This document shows, one piece after another, positions 16,000-24,371 of a DNA stretch of 50,671 nt (position 1 is its first letter; every line of letters begins with the position of its first letter). The position numbers were made by a program, and so were the translations under genes. The DNA is from an uncultured Bacilli bacterium (lineage in GTDB: Bacteria > Bacillota_I > Bacilli_A > ML615J-28 > CAG-698). The notes below the pieces were generated by a model. The model saw nothing but the letters and a program-made list of their open reading frames with translations. It made no database searches and was not told where the DNA came from. The DNA lies in contig CAKOMG010000010.1 of NCBI GenBank assembly GCA_934096585.1, positions 1-50,671 of the forward strand. The letters run 5' to 3'.

Positions 16000-17385
16000 A
16001 TGAATAATCAAAATTTATTAGGAACACAAAAAATAGGAAAGTTGATGATGAAATTTTCCCTTCCTTGTGTTATATCGCTTTTAGTTGGAGCGCTATATAA
16101 CATTGTCGATCAAATATTCATTGCTAATGCAACATACTTAGGATCATTTGGTAATGCAGCAAACACAGTTGTATTTCCGCTTACTATTGTCGCTTTAGCG
16201 ATTGCGGTAATGATTGGTGACGGATGTTGCAGTTATGTAAGTATTCATATAGGAATGAATGAAGAAGAAAAAGCATCAAAAAGTATTGGAAACAGCATTT
16301 TAATAATGTTAATTTCAAGTATAGTTTTAATGTTTAGTTATTTATTATTTTGTGATCAATTATTAAAACTATTTGGAGGGAATGTGAATAATGAAACATT
16401 TGTTTTTGCAAAGGAGTATTTTCTAATAATAGCTATTGGTATTCCTTTTTATATGTTTGGTCAAGGTATTAATCCCATTATTAGATCAGATGGAAATCCA
16501 AGATTTGCCATGGTATCAATAATGATAGGTGCAATCATTAATATGATTTTAGATCCTATTTTCATATTTATCTGCAAATGGGGTATGAAAGGAGCAGCAA
16601 TTGCCACAGTTATTGGTCAAATCATTACTGCTTTAGTTACATTGTGGTATTTATTTCATATGAAAGGTTTTAAGTTAATTAAAAAAGATTATAAGTTAGA
16701 TTTTAAAATTATAAAACAAACTTTAGTACTGGGAATTTGTAGTTTTTTTGCCCAAATATCGTTAGTTTTTTCTCTTGCTGCAACAAACAATATGTTAAAG
16801 AAATATGGTAGTTTTGATCCGATTTTTGGGTTAAATGAATATTCACAAATCCCAATGGCTATTGTTGGAGTAGTATATAAAGTATATCAAATCGCCATTT
16901 CAATTGCAATTGGTATGGCTGCAGGATGTATTCCAATAATTGGATATAATATAGGCGCAAAGCAGTACAAAAGAGTCAAAGAATTATTATCAAAATTAAT
17001 AATTTATGAAAGTTTAGTGGGACTGGTTGCTTTATCAATCGTTGAAATAATACCTAAAGGTCTATTGTCATTATTTGGTGCGTCAAACGAAAGTATATAC
17101 TATGTTGAATTTGGAATCAAAACTTTCAGAATATATTTGAGTATGATAATATTTGCATGTATAAATAAAGCAACATTTATATTTTTACAAGCAATGGGCA
17201 AAGCATTCTCTTCAACAGTTCTTTCAATGATTAGAGAAATTATTTTAGGAGTAGGTTTAGTTTTGTTGTTGCCAATTTGGTTACAGTTAGATGGAGTATT
17301 ATTGTCAATGCCACTAGCAGATATATTAACTTTTATTATTTCCTTTATTATTATTTTAAAAACTTATAATGAGTTAAATAATTAA
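16000..17385 (+). CDS. MATE family multidrug/cation efflux transporter
   Basis: MATE transporters export drugs or metabolites from the cytoplasm in exchange for Na+ or H+. The 461-residue protein has twelve membrane helices in two homologous halves. The N-terminal half shows VGALYNIVDQIFIANA and later GQGINPIIRSDGNPRFAM, both conserved in bacterial MATE proteins. The second half has AAGCIPIIGYNIGAKQYKRVKELL. AGGAGG lies 4 nt before the ATG. It is monocistronic, preceded by an attenuator-like leader and followed by a terminator. The substrate cannot be told from sequence. Confidence 0.93.
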   Translation: MNNQNLLGTQKIGKLMMKFSLPCVISLLVGALYNIVDQIFIANATYLGSFGNAANTVVFPLTIVALAIAVMIGDGCCSYVSIHIGMNEEEKASKSIGNSILIMLISSIVLMFSYLLFCDQLLKLFGGNVNNETFVFAKEYFLIIAIGIPFYMFGQGINPIIRSDGNPRFAMVSIMIGAIINMILDPIFIFICKWGMKGAAIATVIGQIITALVTLWYLFHMKGFKLIKKDYKLDFKIIKQTLVLGICSFFAQISLVFSLAATNNMLKKYGSFDPIFGLNEYSQIPMAIVGVVYKVYQIAISIAIGMAAGCIPIIGYNIGAKQYKRVKELLSKLIIYESLVGLVALSIVEIIPKGLLSLFGASNESIYYVEFGIKTFRIYLSMIIFACINKATFIFLQAMGKAFSSTVLSMIREIILGVGLVLLLPIWLQLDGVLLSMPLADILTFIISFIIILKTYNELNN

Positions 17386-17396
17386 GAAAAAAATAC

Positions 17397-17424
17397 CATT
17401 CCTTTTAACTAAGGAATGTTTTTT
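17397..17424 (+). terminator. Terminator of the MATE gene
   Basis: Stem CATTCCTT/AAGGAATG with loop TTAACT and six Ts. Confidence 0.88.
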
Positions 17425-17460
17425 CTTATTTAAGAAATACTATTAAAAAAGGAGTAAATT

Positions 17461-18570
17461 ATGAAAAAATTTATAACATTTTGTTTTACATTTATAATTA
17501 TAATATTTTTAATTGGTTGTAATAAAGATGATAAAGAAGATAATGGTTATGATTATGATGCTATTCCCGATACAATGGAATCTTCATCTTATGAAATAGC
17601 ATTTATCACAGATATAGGGCAATTAAAAGATAAATCTTTTAATCAAGGAACTTGGGAAGGTTTAAAAAGATATGCTTATGAACATAATAAAGCATATAAA
17701 TATTACCAACCTGCTAATGGATCACAAACAACTGACGATGATAGATATGATGCCATGAAAGCAGCTGCTAGTGGCGGTGCAAAAATTATAGTTTGTGCAG
17801 GCTATATGCAAGGAAATGCTTTAAAAAAAGCAGCAGCAGAATTTACAGATGTCAAATTTATATTTATTGATGGATGGACAATTGATCTTGATAATGTTAC
17901 TGCAGTCATATATAAAGAAGAACAATCAGGGTATTTAGCTGGTTATGCAGCAGTAATGGAAGGATATACAAAACTTGGCTTTGCGGGTGGAGGAGGTGGA
18001 ACTAATCCAGCTTGTCAAAGATTTGGATATGGTTATTTACAAGGAGCAAATGATGCTGCAAGATTAAAAGAAACAAATATCAGCATGAAATACTCATGGC
18101 TATATGGATCATCTTTTTCAGATTCACCAGAACTGCAAACAATGTTAGAAGGATGGTATACAACGGGAACAGAAGTTGTATTTGCATGTGGAGGCTCAAT
18201 GTGTAAAAGTGCATTTGCAGCTGCAGCCGCAAACAACAAAAAAGTAATAGGAGTTGATGTCGATCAATCAAATGAAAGTAACACTGTAATTACCTCAGCA
18301 ACAAAAGGACTTCGCGAAGGAACGATGTATGCCATTGGAAAATATTATGAAAATAAATGGACTGAACTTGCAAACCAAACAGTTAATTTAGGTGTAGAAT
18401 TAGATGCTGTTGGACTTCCAACAACAAATTGGAAATTTAAAAATTTTACGATTGAAGAATACCAAACTCTTTTTAATAAAATAAAAGAAAACGAAATAAA
18501 AATCGATAATAATCCAACAGATGCAGAAACTAAAGAATATAGTAATATAACAATAGATTATATTAAATAA
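17461..18570 (+). CDS. bmpA: BMP family nucleoside-binding lipoprotein
   Basis: The substrate-binding protein of a nucleoside ABC importer, of the basic membrane protein (PnrA/NupN) type. The signal peptide ends in lipobox LIGC, with Cys at residue 20. The mature domain shows AFITDIGQLKDKSFNQGTWEGL, AGYMQGNALKKAA and the glycine-rich GFAGGGGG, typical of the family, over 369 residues. It is first of four genes encoding a complete importer. A hairpin (18574-18600) between it and the ATPase gene could give it higher expression than the membrane parts, as is usual for binding proteins. Confidence 0.95.
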   Translation: MKKFITFCFTFIIIIFLIGCNKDDKEDNGYDYDAIPDTMESSSYEIAFITDIGQLKDKSFNQGTWEGLKRYAYEHNKAYKYYQPANGSQTTDDDRYDAMKAAASGGAKIIVCAGYMQGNALKKAAAEFTDVKFIFIDGWTIDLDNVTAVIYKEEQSGYLAGYAAVMEGYTKLGFAGGGGGTNPACQRFGYGYLQGANDAARLKETNISMKYSWLYGSSFSDSPELQTMLEGWYTTGTEVVFACGGSMCKSAFAAAAANNKKVIGVDVDQSNESNTVITSATKGLREGTMYAIGKYYENKWTELANQTVNLGVELDAVGLPTTNWKFKNFTIEEYQTLFNKIKENEIKIDNNPTDAETKEYSNITIDYIK

Positions 18571-18573
18571 GAG

Positions 18574-18600
18574 AAGAGGATTATTTTTTATAATCCTCTT
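18574..18600 (+). terminator. Intercistronic hairpin between bmpA and the ATPase gene
   Basis: A perfect 11-bp stem (AAGAGGATTAT with ATAATCCTCTT) has a TTTTT loop but only a short T tail. It may be a leaky terminator or an mRNA-stabilising hairpin. Confidence 0.7.
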
Positions 18601-18621
18601 TATCAAAAGGAAGGATAATAT

Positions 18622-20178
18622 ATGGAAAATTATATTATAGAAATGCAAAATATAACAAAGACGTTTCCCGGAATAATAGCTAATGACAATATAACTTTAA
18701 AACTAAGAAAGGGTGAGATTCACGCTTTACTTGGAGAAAATGGTGCTGGCAAATCAACATTAATGAGTATATTGTTTGGCCTATATAAACAAGATTCAGG
18801 AATAATAAAAAAAGATGGAATAGAGGTAAAAATTAATGATCCCAATGATGCAAATAAATTAGGAATAGGAATGGTGCATCAACACTTTAAATTAATCGAC
18901 GTTTTTACAGTATTAGATAATATAATACTAGGATATGAAACAACAAAATTTGGTTTTTTATTAAAAAAAGAAGCAAAAGAAAAAGTAGAAAAATTAAAGA
19001 ATCAATATGGATTTAATCTTAACCTAGATCAAAAAATAGAAGATATTACCATAGGGATGCAACAAAAAGTAGAAATACTAAAGATGTTATATCGAGATAA
19101 TGATATTTTAATTTTTGATGAACCAACTGCAGTCTTAACCCCACAAGAAATTACAGAATTATTATCAATAATGAGAAAATTAACAGAAAGTGGCAAATCA
19201 ATTCTTTTCATAACACATAAGCTTAATGAAATATTTGCGGTTGCAGATACAGTAACAGTATTAAGAAAGGGGCGAAGCATTAAAACCTTAAATATTAGTG
19301 AAACAACTAAAGAAGAATTATCAGAAATGATGGTAGGACGAAAAATTGATTTTCATATTGAAAAAACAGAAATTAAACCAGAAGATGCGGTGCTATTTTT
19401 GGATGGAATATCTTTAAAATCTAAGTATAAAAAAGGTAAAAATATTTTAAATAATATTTCTTTTATCGTTAGAAGTAAAGAAATTGTTTGTATAGCGGGA
19501 ATTGATGGAAATGGGCAAAAAGAATTAATTAACTGTATTACAGGTTTAGATACTTGCAGTGATGGAAATATATATTTTAAAAATTATGATATTACAAGAC
19601 TCAATATAAAAAAAAGAAATGAGTATGGGATAGCACATATTCCTGAAGATAGACAAAAGCATGGATTAATTTTAGATTTTACTCTTGAAAATAATCTAAT
19701 TTTAGAAAAATTTAATAAAGTGCCATTTCAAAAAAAGGGAATAATAAACAAAGCACAAATCCGCCAATATGCCAATGAAATGATTAAGAAGTATGATATT
19801 AGGAGCAGTAATGGTGCCACAACAATAGTTAGAAATATGAGTGGTGGTAATCAACAAAAACTAATCATTGCTAGAGAATTAGACCGAAAACCTGAATTAT
19901 TAATCGCATGTCAACCGACAAGAGGATTAGATATAGGAGCTATTGAATTCATTCATAAGCAGATAATAAATGAACGTGATAATGGTGCTGCTATTTTATT
20001 AGTATCTTATGAATTAGATGAAGTAATGGAGTTAGCAGATCGCATTATTGTGATTTATGAAGGAGAAATTGTCGGGGAATTTGATCCTAAAAAAGTAAAT
20101 GTAAATGAATTAGGACTTTATATGTCAGGGGCAAAAAGAAAAGATAATATAAATATATACGAGGAGGATAAACAATGA
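18622..20178 (+). CDS. nupO: Nucleoside ABC importer, double ATPase subunit
   Basis: A two-module ABC ATPase of 518 residues, the form used by sugar and nucleoside importers (MglA/NupO). The first module has a full Walker A (GENGAGKST near residue 38), the variant signature ITIGMQQKVEIL and Walker B ILIFDEPTAVLTP. The second has the usual degenerate loop GIDGNGQKEL and the signature MSGGNQQKLIIAREL. It lies between the binding protein and two permease genes and overlaps the first permease by 4 nt (ATGA). The gene name rests on this context. Confidence 0.93.
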   Translation: MENYIIEMQNITKTFPGIIANDNITLKLRKGEIHALLGENGAGKSTLMSILFGLYKQDSGIIKKDGIEVKINDPNDANKLGIGMVHQHFKLIDVFTVLDNIILGYETTKFGFLLKKEAKEKVEKLKNQYGFNLNLDQKIEDITIGMQQKVEILKMLYRDNDILIFDEPTAVLTPQEITELLSIMRKLTESGKSILFITHKLNEIFAVADTVTVLRKGRSIKTLNISETTKEELSEMMVGRKIDFHIEKTEIKPEDAVLFLDGISLKSKYKKGKNILNNISFIVRSKEIVCIAGIDGNGQKELINCITGLDTCSDGNIYFKNYDITRLNIKKRNEYGIAHIPEDRQKHGLILDFTLENNLILEKFNKVPFQKKGIINKAQIRQYANEMIKKYDIRSSNGATTIVRNMSGGNQQKLIIARELDRKPELLIACQPTRGLDIGAIEFIHKQIINERDNGAAILLVSYELDEVMELADRIIVIYEGEIVGEFDPKKVNVNELGLYMSGAKRKDNINIYEEDKQ

Positions 20179-21458
20179 GAATACATTTATTATTATCCAT
20201 AATATTAATATTACTAATTATAATTCTTTCTTATACTATATATATGCTTAAAAAACAAAAAGAAAATTTTTGGTTAAGTAAACTATGGAAAAAAGAAAAT
20301 ACTAAAACTATAGTATCATCGCTTATATGTATTGTGGGGGGATTAATTGTGGGATGCATTATTTTACTATTGTTTGGTGGAAAAAATGTTGGTGGATTAA
20401 ATATATCTTGGACTTCCACAAAAGATGCTATTCAATTATTATTTTTTGGAGTTTTAAGCAAAGGCAAAGATGCTAACAACCATTTAATATTTGGTTGGAA
20501 TGGAATGAATTTGGGTAATATGTTATTTAAAACAATACCTTTATTATTATGTGGATTATCAGTAGCTGTAGCTTTTAAGACTGGTTTATTTAATATAGGA
20601 ACCCCTGGGCAATATTTAATGGGGTCTGCAGCTACTTTAATTGTAGCTTTATCAATTCCTTCAACAGTTGTTCCAACATTTATTATTTGGATTCTTGCAT
20701 TTTTTGCAGGAATACTATTTGGAGCATTATGGGGTGCAATTCCCGGTGCATTCAAAGCACTATTAAATATTAATGAAGTTATAACTTGTATAATGACTAA
20801 TTGGATAGCTGCAAATATTGTTACATTTATCTTTGATAAAAATAAAGGAATGTTTAAACATTTGTTAGATCCAAGTGGAACAAAGAATTATGCTTATGTT
20901 TATAAAACTACTCATAATAATGTTTCAACAATCAAATTAGGATTAGATAAAATATTTGTTGGTTCGCAAGTAAATGCAGGGATAATAATTGCTATAGTAA
21001 TTGCAATTATCATTTACATAATATTAAATAAAACAACATTTGGTTATAGCTTAAAAGCATGTGGAAGTAATAAAAATGCGGCTAAATATGCGGGAATAAA
21101 TGAAAAAGTGAATATAATAATATCAATGGCTATTGCAGGAGGGCTTGCTGGATGTGGAGCTGCGTTATACTATTTATCAGGAAACACTGAATTTAAATGG
21201 GAAACATATCAGTCTTTACCTGAAGTTGCATTTAATGGAATTCCAGTTGCATTGCTTGCTGTAAACTCACCTATTGGTGTCATCTTTAGTTCTTTATTTA
21301 TGGCAGGACTGGATGTATCAGGAATGCAGATTAAATATTTAACTACATATAATGAATTTATAACTTCAATTATATCCGCTATTATAGTATATTTTAGTGC
21401 ACTTGCCTTATTTATAAAAACACTTTTTAAAAAAAACAAGAAAAAGAAGGAGCAATAA
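20175..21458 (+). CDS. nupP: Nucleoside ABC importer, permease subunit 1
   Basis: A branched-chain-amino-acid/sugar-type permease of 427 residues with about ten helices. Family features include FKTGLFNIGTPGQYLMGSA and SLKACGSNKNAAKYAGINEKVNI, the latter being the cytoplasmic coupling region. It begins in an ATGA overlap with the ATPase gene and is followed after 3 nt by the second permease, so the two would form the heterodimeric channel. Confidence 0.92.
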   Translation: MRIHLLLSIILILLIIILSYTIYMLKKQKENFWLSKLWKKENTKTIVSSLICIVGGLIVGCIILLLFGGKNVGGLNISWTSTKDAIQLLFFGVLSKGKDANNHLIFGWNGMNLGNMLFKTIPLLLCGLSVAVAFKTGLFNIGTPGQYLMGSAATLIVALSIPSTVVPTFIIWILAFFAGILFGALWGAIPGAFKALLNINEVITCIMTNWIAANIVTFIFDKNKGMFKHLLDPSGTKNYAYVYKTTHNNVSTIKLGLDKIFVGSQVNAGIIIAIVIAIIIYIILNKTTFGYSLKACGSNKNAAKYAGINEKVNIIISMAIAGGLAGCGAALYYLSGNTEFKWETYQSLPEVAFNGIPVALLAVNSPIGVIFSSLFMAGLDVSGMQIKYLTTYNEFITSIISAIIVYFSALALFIKTLFKKNKKKKEQ

Positions 21459-21461
21459 AAA

Positions 21462-22472
21462 ATGGTTTATTTTCTTCAACAAACAATTTTATTTACCATA
21501 CCTTTGATGATAGTCGCTTTAGCAGGAGTATTTGCGGAAAGAAGTGGTATTATTAATATAGCTCTAGAAGGTATAATGATATTTGGTGCTTTTATTGGAG
21601 TTTTAGTAGTTAGATTATTTTTAAAAATAGGATTTAATCCAGATACAGGGCAAGTATTATTAATTGTTGCTAGCATAATATCATCAATTTGTGGTGGAAT
21701 ATTTGCTCTATTACTTGCCTTTGCATCGATAAATTTGAAAGCAGACCAAACAATAGGAGGAACTGCTTTAAACTTACTTGCTCCAGCTATTGTTTTATTT
21801 TTAATTGTGATCATTTCTCAACAAAACTCTTTAGACATTAATTCAAAATACAATTCTGCGGAACTATTTATGCTTTTTCAACAAGATTTTGGAATAAATG
21901 AAAATAAGAACTTAGGTGTTATAGGAAATGTTTTATTCAATAAAGTTTATCCTACAACTTATTATGCTATAATTATATACTTTATTTTATCTGTAATTTT
22001 ATATAAAACTAAATTAGGATTAGAACTTAGGTCATGCGGAGAAAATCCGCAAGCTGCCAATTCTTTAGGAATAAATGTCAATAAAATGCGTTATATAGGG
22101 ACTATTATATCTGGTTGCCTTGCTGGTTTTGGAGGCTTTATTTATGCTCTTACTGCTGCTGGATGTTCGTCAACTGGCGCAGTAGCAGGAATGGGATTTT
22201 TAGCATTAGCTGTAATGATCTTTGGTAATTGGAAACCTCTTAATATTCTATTTGCTAGCTTATTATTCGGATCTCTTAAGTGTATTTCAGTAGGATATCA
22301 ATATATAGATATAAATAATGATGGAATATATGCTTTGAAAAATCTTGGAATTAGCTCACATATTTATCGAATTTTACCATATATTATTACTCTAATTGTT
22401 CTAGCTTTTACATCAAAAAAATCACGTGCACCAAAAGCTGAAGGAATTCCATTTGATAAATCATTAAGATAA
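21462..22472 (+). CDS. nupQ: Nucleoside ABC importer, permease subunit 2
   Basis: The second permease has 336 residues and about nine helices. AGVFAERSGIINIALEGIM near the start and LELRSCGENPQAANSLGINVNKMRYI further on are typical of NupQ-like subunits. It is last in the bmpA-nupO-nupP-nupQ operon. No strong terminator follows, only an AT-rich stretch with weak hairpins before the coat-like genes. Confidence 0.92.
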   Translation: MVYFLQQTILFTIPLMIVALAGVFAERSGIINIALEGIMIFGAFIGVLVVRLFLKIGFNPDTGQVLLIVASIISSICGGIFALLLAFASINLKADQTIGGTALNLLAPAIVLFLIVIISQQNSLDINSKYNSAELFMLFQQDFGINENKNLGVIGNVLFNKVYPTTYYAIIIYFILSVILYKTKLGLELRSCGENPQAANSLGINVNKMRYIGTIISGCLAGFGGFIYALTAAGCSSTGAVAGMGFLALAVMIFGNWKPLNILFASLLFGSLKCISVGYQYIDINNDGIYALKNLGISSHIYRILPYIITLIVLAFTSKKSRAPKAEGIPFDKSLR

Positions 22473-22563
22473 TAGGAAATAATTAATTAATAATTATTAT
22501 TAAAAAATAAAAAAATGTATAAAAATACAAAAAAGCAAAACAATATAAACATGGAGGTAAAAT

Positions 22564-22758
22564 ATGACAGGCAAAGAATTGATGTATGTTGATGATGCTT
22601 TAGGGCATCTAACACATTTTAAAACACTTTGTGATGATTATACAAAAAAGATTAAAGATCCATCTTTAAAAACTTTTGTAAAAGATTTATCAAAGCAAAC
22701 TGAAACAATGAAAATGAGATTAATGAATATCTTAGGAGGAAACGAATCTAATGAATGA
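22564..22758 (+). CDS. Small CotF-associated coat-like protein
   Basis: A 64-residue helical, soluble protein with GGAGG upstream of the ATG. It overlaps the CotF-like gene by 8 nt. Its pattern (LMYVDDALGHLTHFKTLCDDY, then LKTFVKDLSKQ) is that of the short helical partner seen next to CotF-like genes in spore-forming Firmicutes. With the next gene it may form a split CotF. The specific role is inferred from that neighbour. Confidence 0.65.
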   Translation: MTGKELMYVDDALGHLTHFKTLCDDYTKKIKDPSLKTFVKDLSKQTETMKMRLMNILGGNESNE

Positions 22759-22993
22759 TAAAACTTTAATGGAAGATTTATTAAATAATTCAAAAGGAGC
22801 ATGTTCACTTTATATGCATGGAACTATTGAATCAGCAACACCTAAAGTGTTAGATACTTTTTTTGAAACTCTATCAGATGCTCTAAATATTCAAGGAGAC
22901 ATTTATAAAGAAATGGAAGATAGAGGTTGGTATACAAAAGAAAATACAACTAAAGCAAAAATAAAACAAGTAAAGAATAAATATGAAGAATAG
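22751..22993 (+). CDS. Spore coat protein, CotF-like
   Basis: The 80-residue product matches the Coat F domain pattern: a first helix with LLNNSKGACSLYMHGTIES, a second helix around LDTFFETLSDALNIQGDIYKEM, and the hallmark GWY near residue 60. CotF-family proteins are part of the inner spore coat in Bacillus. It is much shorter than CotF (about 160 residues) and begins inside the preceding small gene, so the two may be co-assembled. A terminator begins within its last codons. Confidence 0.8.
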   Translation: MNDKTLMEDLLNNSKGACSLYMHGTIESATPKVLDTFFETLSDALNIQGDIYKEMEDRGWYTKENTTKAKIKQVKNKYEE

Positions 22994-23017
22994 GATATAA
23001 TTCTATTCTTTTTTTAA
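22986..23017 (+). terminator. Terminator of the coat-like pair
   Basis: The 8-bp stem AAGAATAG/CTATTCTT includes the stop codon and is followed by seven Ts. Confidence 0.8.
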
Positions 23018-23023
23018 AATTTA

Positions 23024-23032
23024 TGATATAAT
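23024..23032 (+). promoter_or_regulatory. Extended -10 of the ICMT-like gene
   Basis: TGATATAAT ends 2 nt before an ATG at 23034, which therefore cannot be the start. The ATG at 23052, preceded by AAGGTG, is used instead. Confidence 0.75.
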
Positions 23033-23051
23033 TATGTATAAGGTGAACATT

Positions 23052-23645
23052 ATGATATTTCAAATTTTAGCAAGCTTATTAATTTTCACATTTTATATAA
23101 TTTATTTTTTAAAACTCTTTTCATTAAAGAAAAAAGGAATTCCAGTAAACAATTTAGGAAAAAAAGAAAAAAAGACAAAGAAAATTATACAAATAGAAAT
23201 TACATTAAAGATATTTACAATACTAATGTTTTTAGTAGAAGTATTTAGTATTATAATAGATGATAATTGGTATTATATATATGAATCTCCCGTTTTAAAA
23301 ATCATAGGTTTAATATTGATTTTGTTAGGCGATGTTATTTTTTTCTTAAGCGTGTACTATATGAAAACAAGCTGGCGTGTTGGTATAGATGAAACAAGAA
23401 ATGACAAATTAATAACAAATGGTATTTATAGAATATCAAGAAATCCTGCTTTTCTTGGATTTGATTTAACTTATCTTGGATTAGCCTTAGTATTTCCTAA
23501 TCCAATTATGATTATATTTACGATAATATTAATCTGGCTTTTTGATGATCAAATCATGATAGAAGAAGAATATTTAGAAAGAAAATATAAAGAAGAATAC
23601 TTAGAGTATAAGAAAAAAACAAAAAGATATTTTTTATTCTTTTAA
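23052..23645 (+). CDS. ICMT-like membrane methyltransferase
   Basis: A 197-residue membrane protein of the isoprenylcysteine carboxyl methyltransferase / phospholipid methyltransferase type. The conserved C-terminal SAM-binding region is clear: LITNGIYRISRNPAFLGF, then IMIEEEYLERKYKEEYLEYKKK. Bacterial members methylate small lipids or are uncharacterised, so the substrate is unknown. About four helices precede and surround this region. The start at 23052 is chosen because the longer frame from 23034 overlaps the promoter. It is monocistronic. Confidence 0.85.
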   Translation: MIFQILASLLIFTFYIIYFLKLFSLKKKGIPVNNLGKKEKKTKKIIQIEITLKIFTILMFLVEVFSIIIDDNWYYIYESPVLKIIGLILILLGDVIFFLSVYYMKTSWRVGIDETRNDKLITNGIYRISRNPAFLGFDLTYLGLALVFPNPIMIIFTIILIWLFDDQIMIEEEYLERKYKEEYLEYKKKTKRYFLFF

Positions 23646-23695
23646 AAAGGAAAAACGTTTTTTTACTTATAGATAAATAAAATACAAAAAAAATA

Positions 23696-23724
23696 TTGCA
23701 TTATTACCTTAAAAGTGATATTAT
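23696..23724 (+). promoter_or_regulatory. Promoter of the regulator-potABCD operon
   Basis: TTGCAT, 17-nt spacer, TATTAT with TGA before it. The expected start is near 23731, leaving a leader of about 90 nt. Confidence 0.82.
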
Positions 23725-23744
23725 ATTATCTGTTTAGAATTACT

Positions 23745-23800
23745 AAACTTAAAGTTTACAATAATTAATAAACATAATTATTAAACTTTGAGTTTTTTAT
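23745..23800 (+). promoter_or_regulatory. Paired dyads and long hairpin in the polyamine operon leader
   Basis: Two 13-nt dyads, AAACTTAAAGTTT (23745-23757) and AAACTTTGAGTTT (23783-23795), lie in the leader. They also pair with each other: the left arm (23746-23767) and right arm (23776-23794) form a hairpin of about 19 bp with a two-base bulge, followed by TTTTTT. They may be operators for the XRE-cupin regulator, an attenuator, or both. Confidence 0.65.
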
Positions 23801-23822
23801 TTTGAAAACAAGGGGATTAATT

Positions 23823-24356
23823 ATGAAAATAGGATTAAAAATTAAAGAACTTCGAACCTTAAGAGGACTCACCCAGTTAGAATTAGCATCACGTTGTGAA
23901 TTAACGAAAGGTTACATATCGCAACTTGAAAATGATTTAACGGAGCCATCTATTTCTACACTAGAAGATATTCTATTAGCATTAGGCACAAATTTTAAAG
24001 AATTTTTTAGTGATACAAATGATGAAAAAATTGTCTTTTCAACGGATGATTATTTTGAAAAAGATGTAGAAGGTATAATAACTAAATGGTTAGTTGTGAA
24101 TAGTCAAAAAAATGAAATGGAACCAATTTTTGTACAAATTGATAAAGGAAAAGAAACTGAGAAAGATTTGCCCCATGATGGCGAAGAATTTGGTTATGTG
24201 CTTGAAGGAACAATAGAGCTTGTGATTGGTAATAAAATATATAAGTGTAAAAAAGGGGAAACATTTTATTTTATTTCTAACAAAACTCATTACATCAAAA
24301 ATATCGGCACTATTACCGCAAAACTAATTTGGGTTTCAAGCCCACCTAATTTTTAA
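23823..24356 (+). CDS. XRE-family regulator with cupin domain (polyamine operon)
   Basis: The N-terminal helix-turn-helix (residues 1-60) contains LRGLTQLELASRCELTKGYISQLE. The C-terminal cupin has HDGEEFGYVLEGTIELVIG and later KKGETFYFISNKTHYIKN. This PuuR-like architecture senses small molecules. It sits 15 nt before potA, so it most likely controls polyamine uptake. The start at 23823 follows AAGGGG; an upstream TTG at 23802 is weaker. It probably autoregulates through the dyads in its leader (inference). Length 177 residues. Confidence 0.88.
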   Translation: MKIGLKIKELRTLRGLTQLELASRCELTKGYISQLENDLTEPSISTLEDILLALGTNFKEFFSDTNDEKIVFSTDDYFEKDVEGIITKWLVVNSQKNEMEPIFVQIDKGKETEKDLPHDGEEFGYVLEGTIELVIGNKIYKCKKGETFYFISNKTHYIKNIGTITAKLIWVSSPPNF

Positions 24357-24371
24357 TTATTGGAGAAAAAA

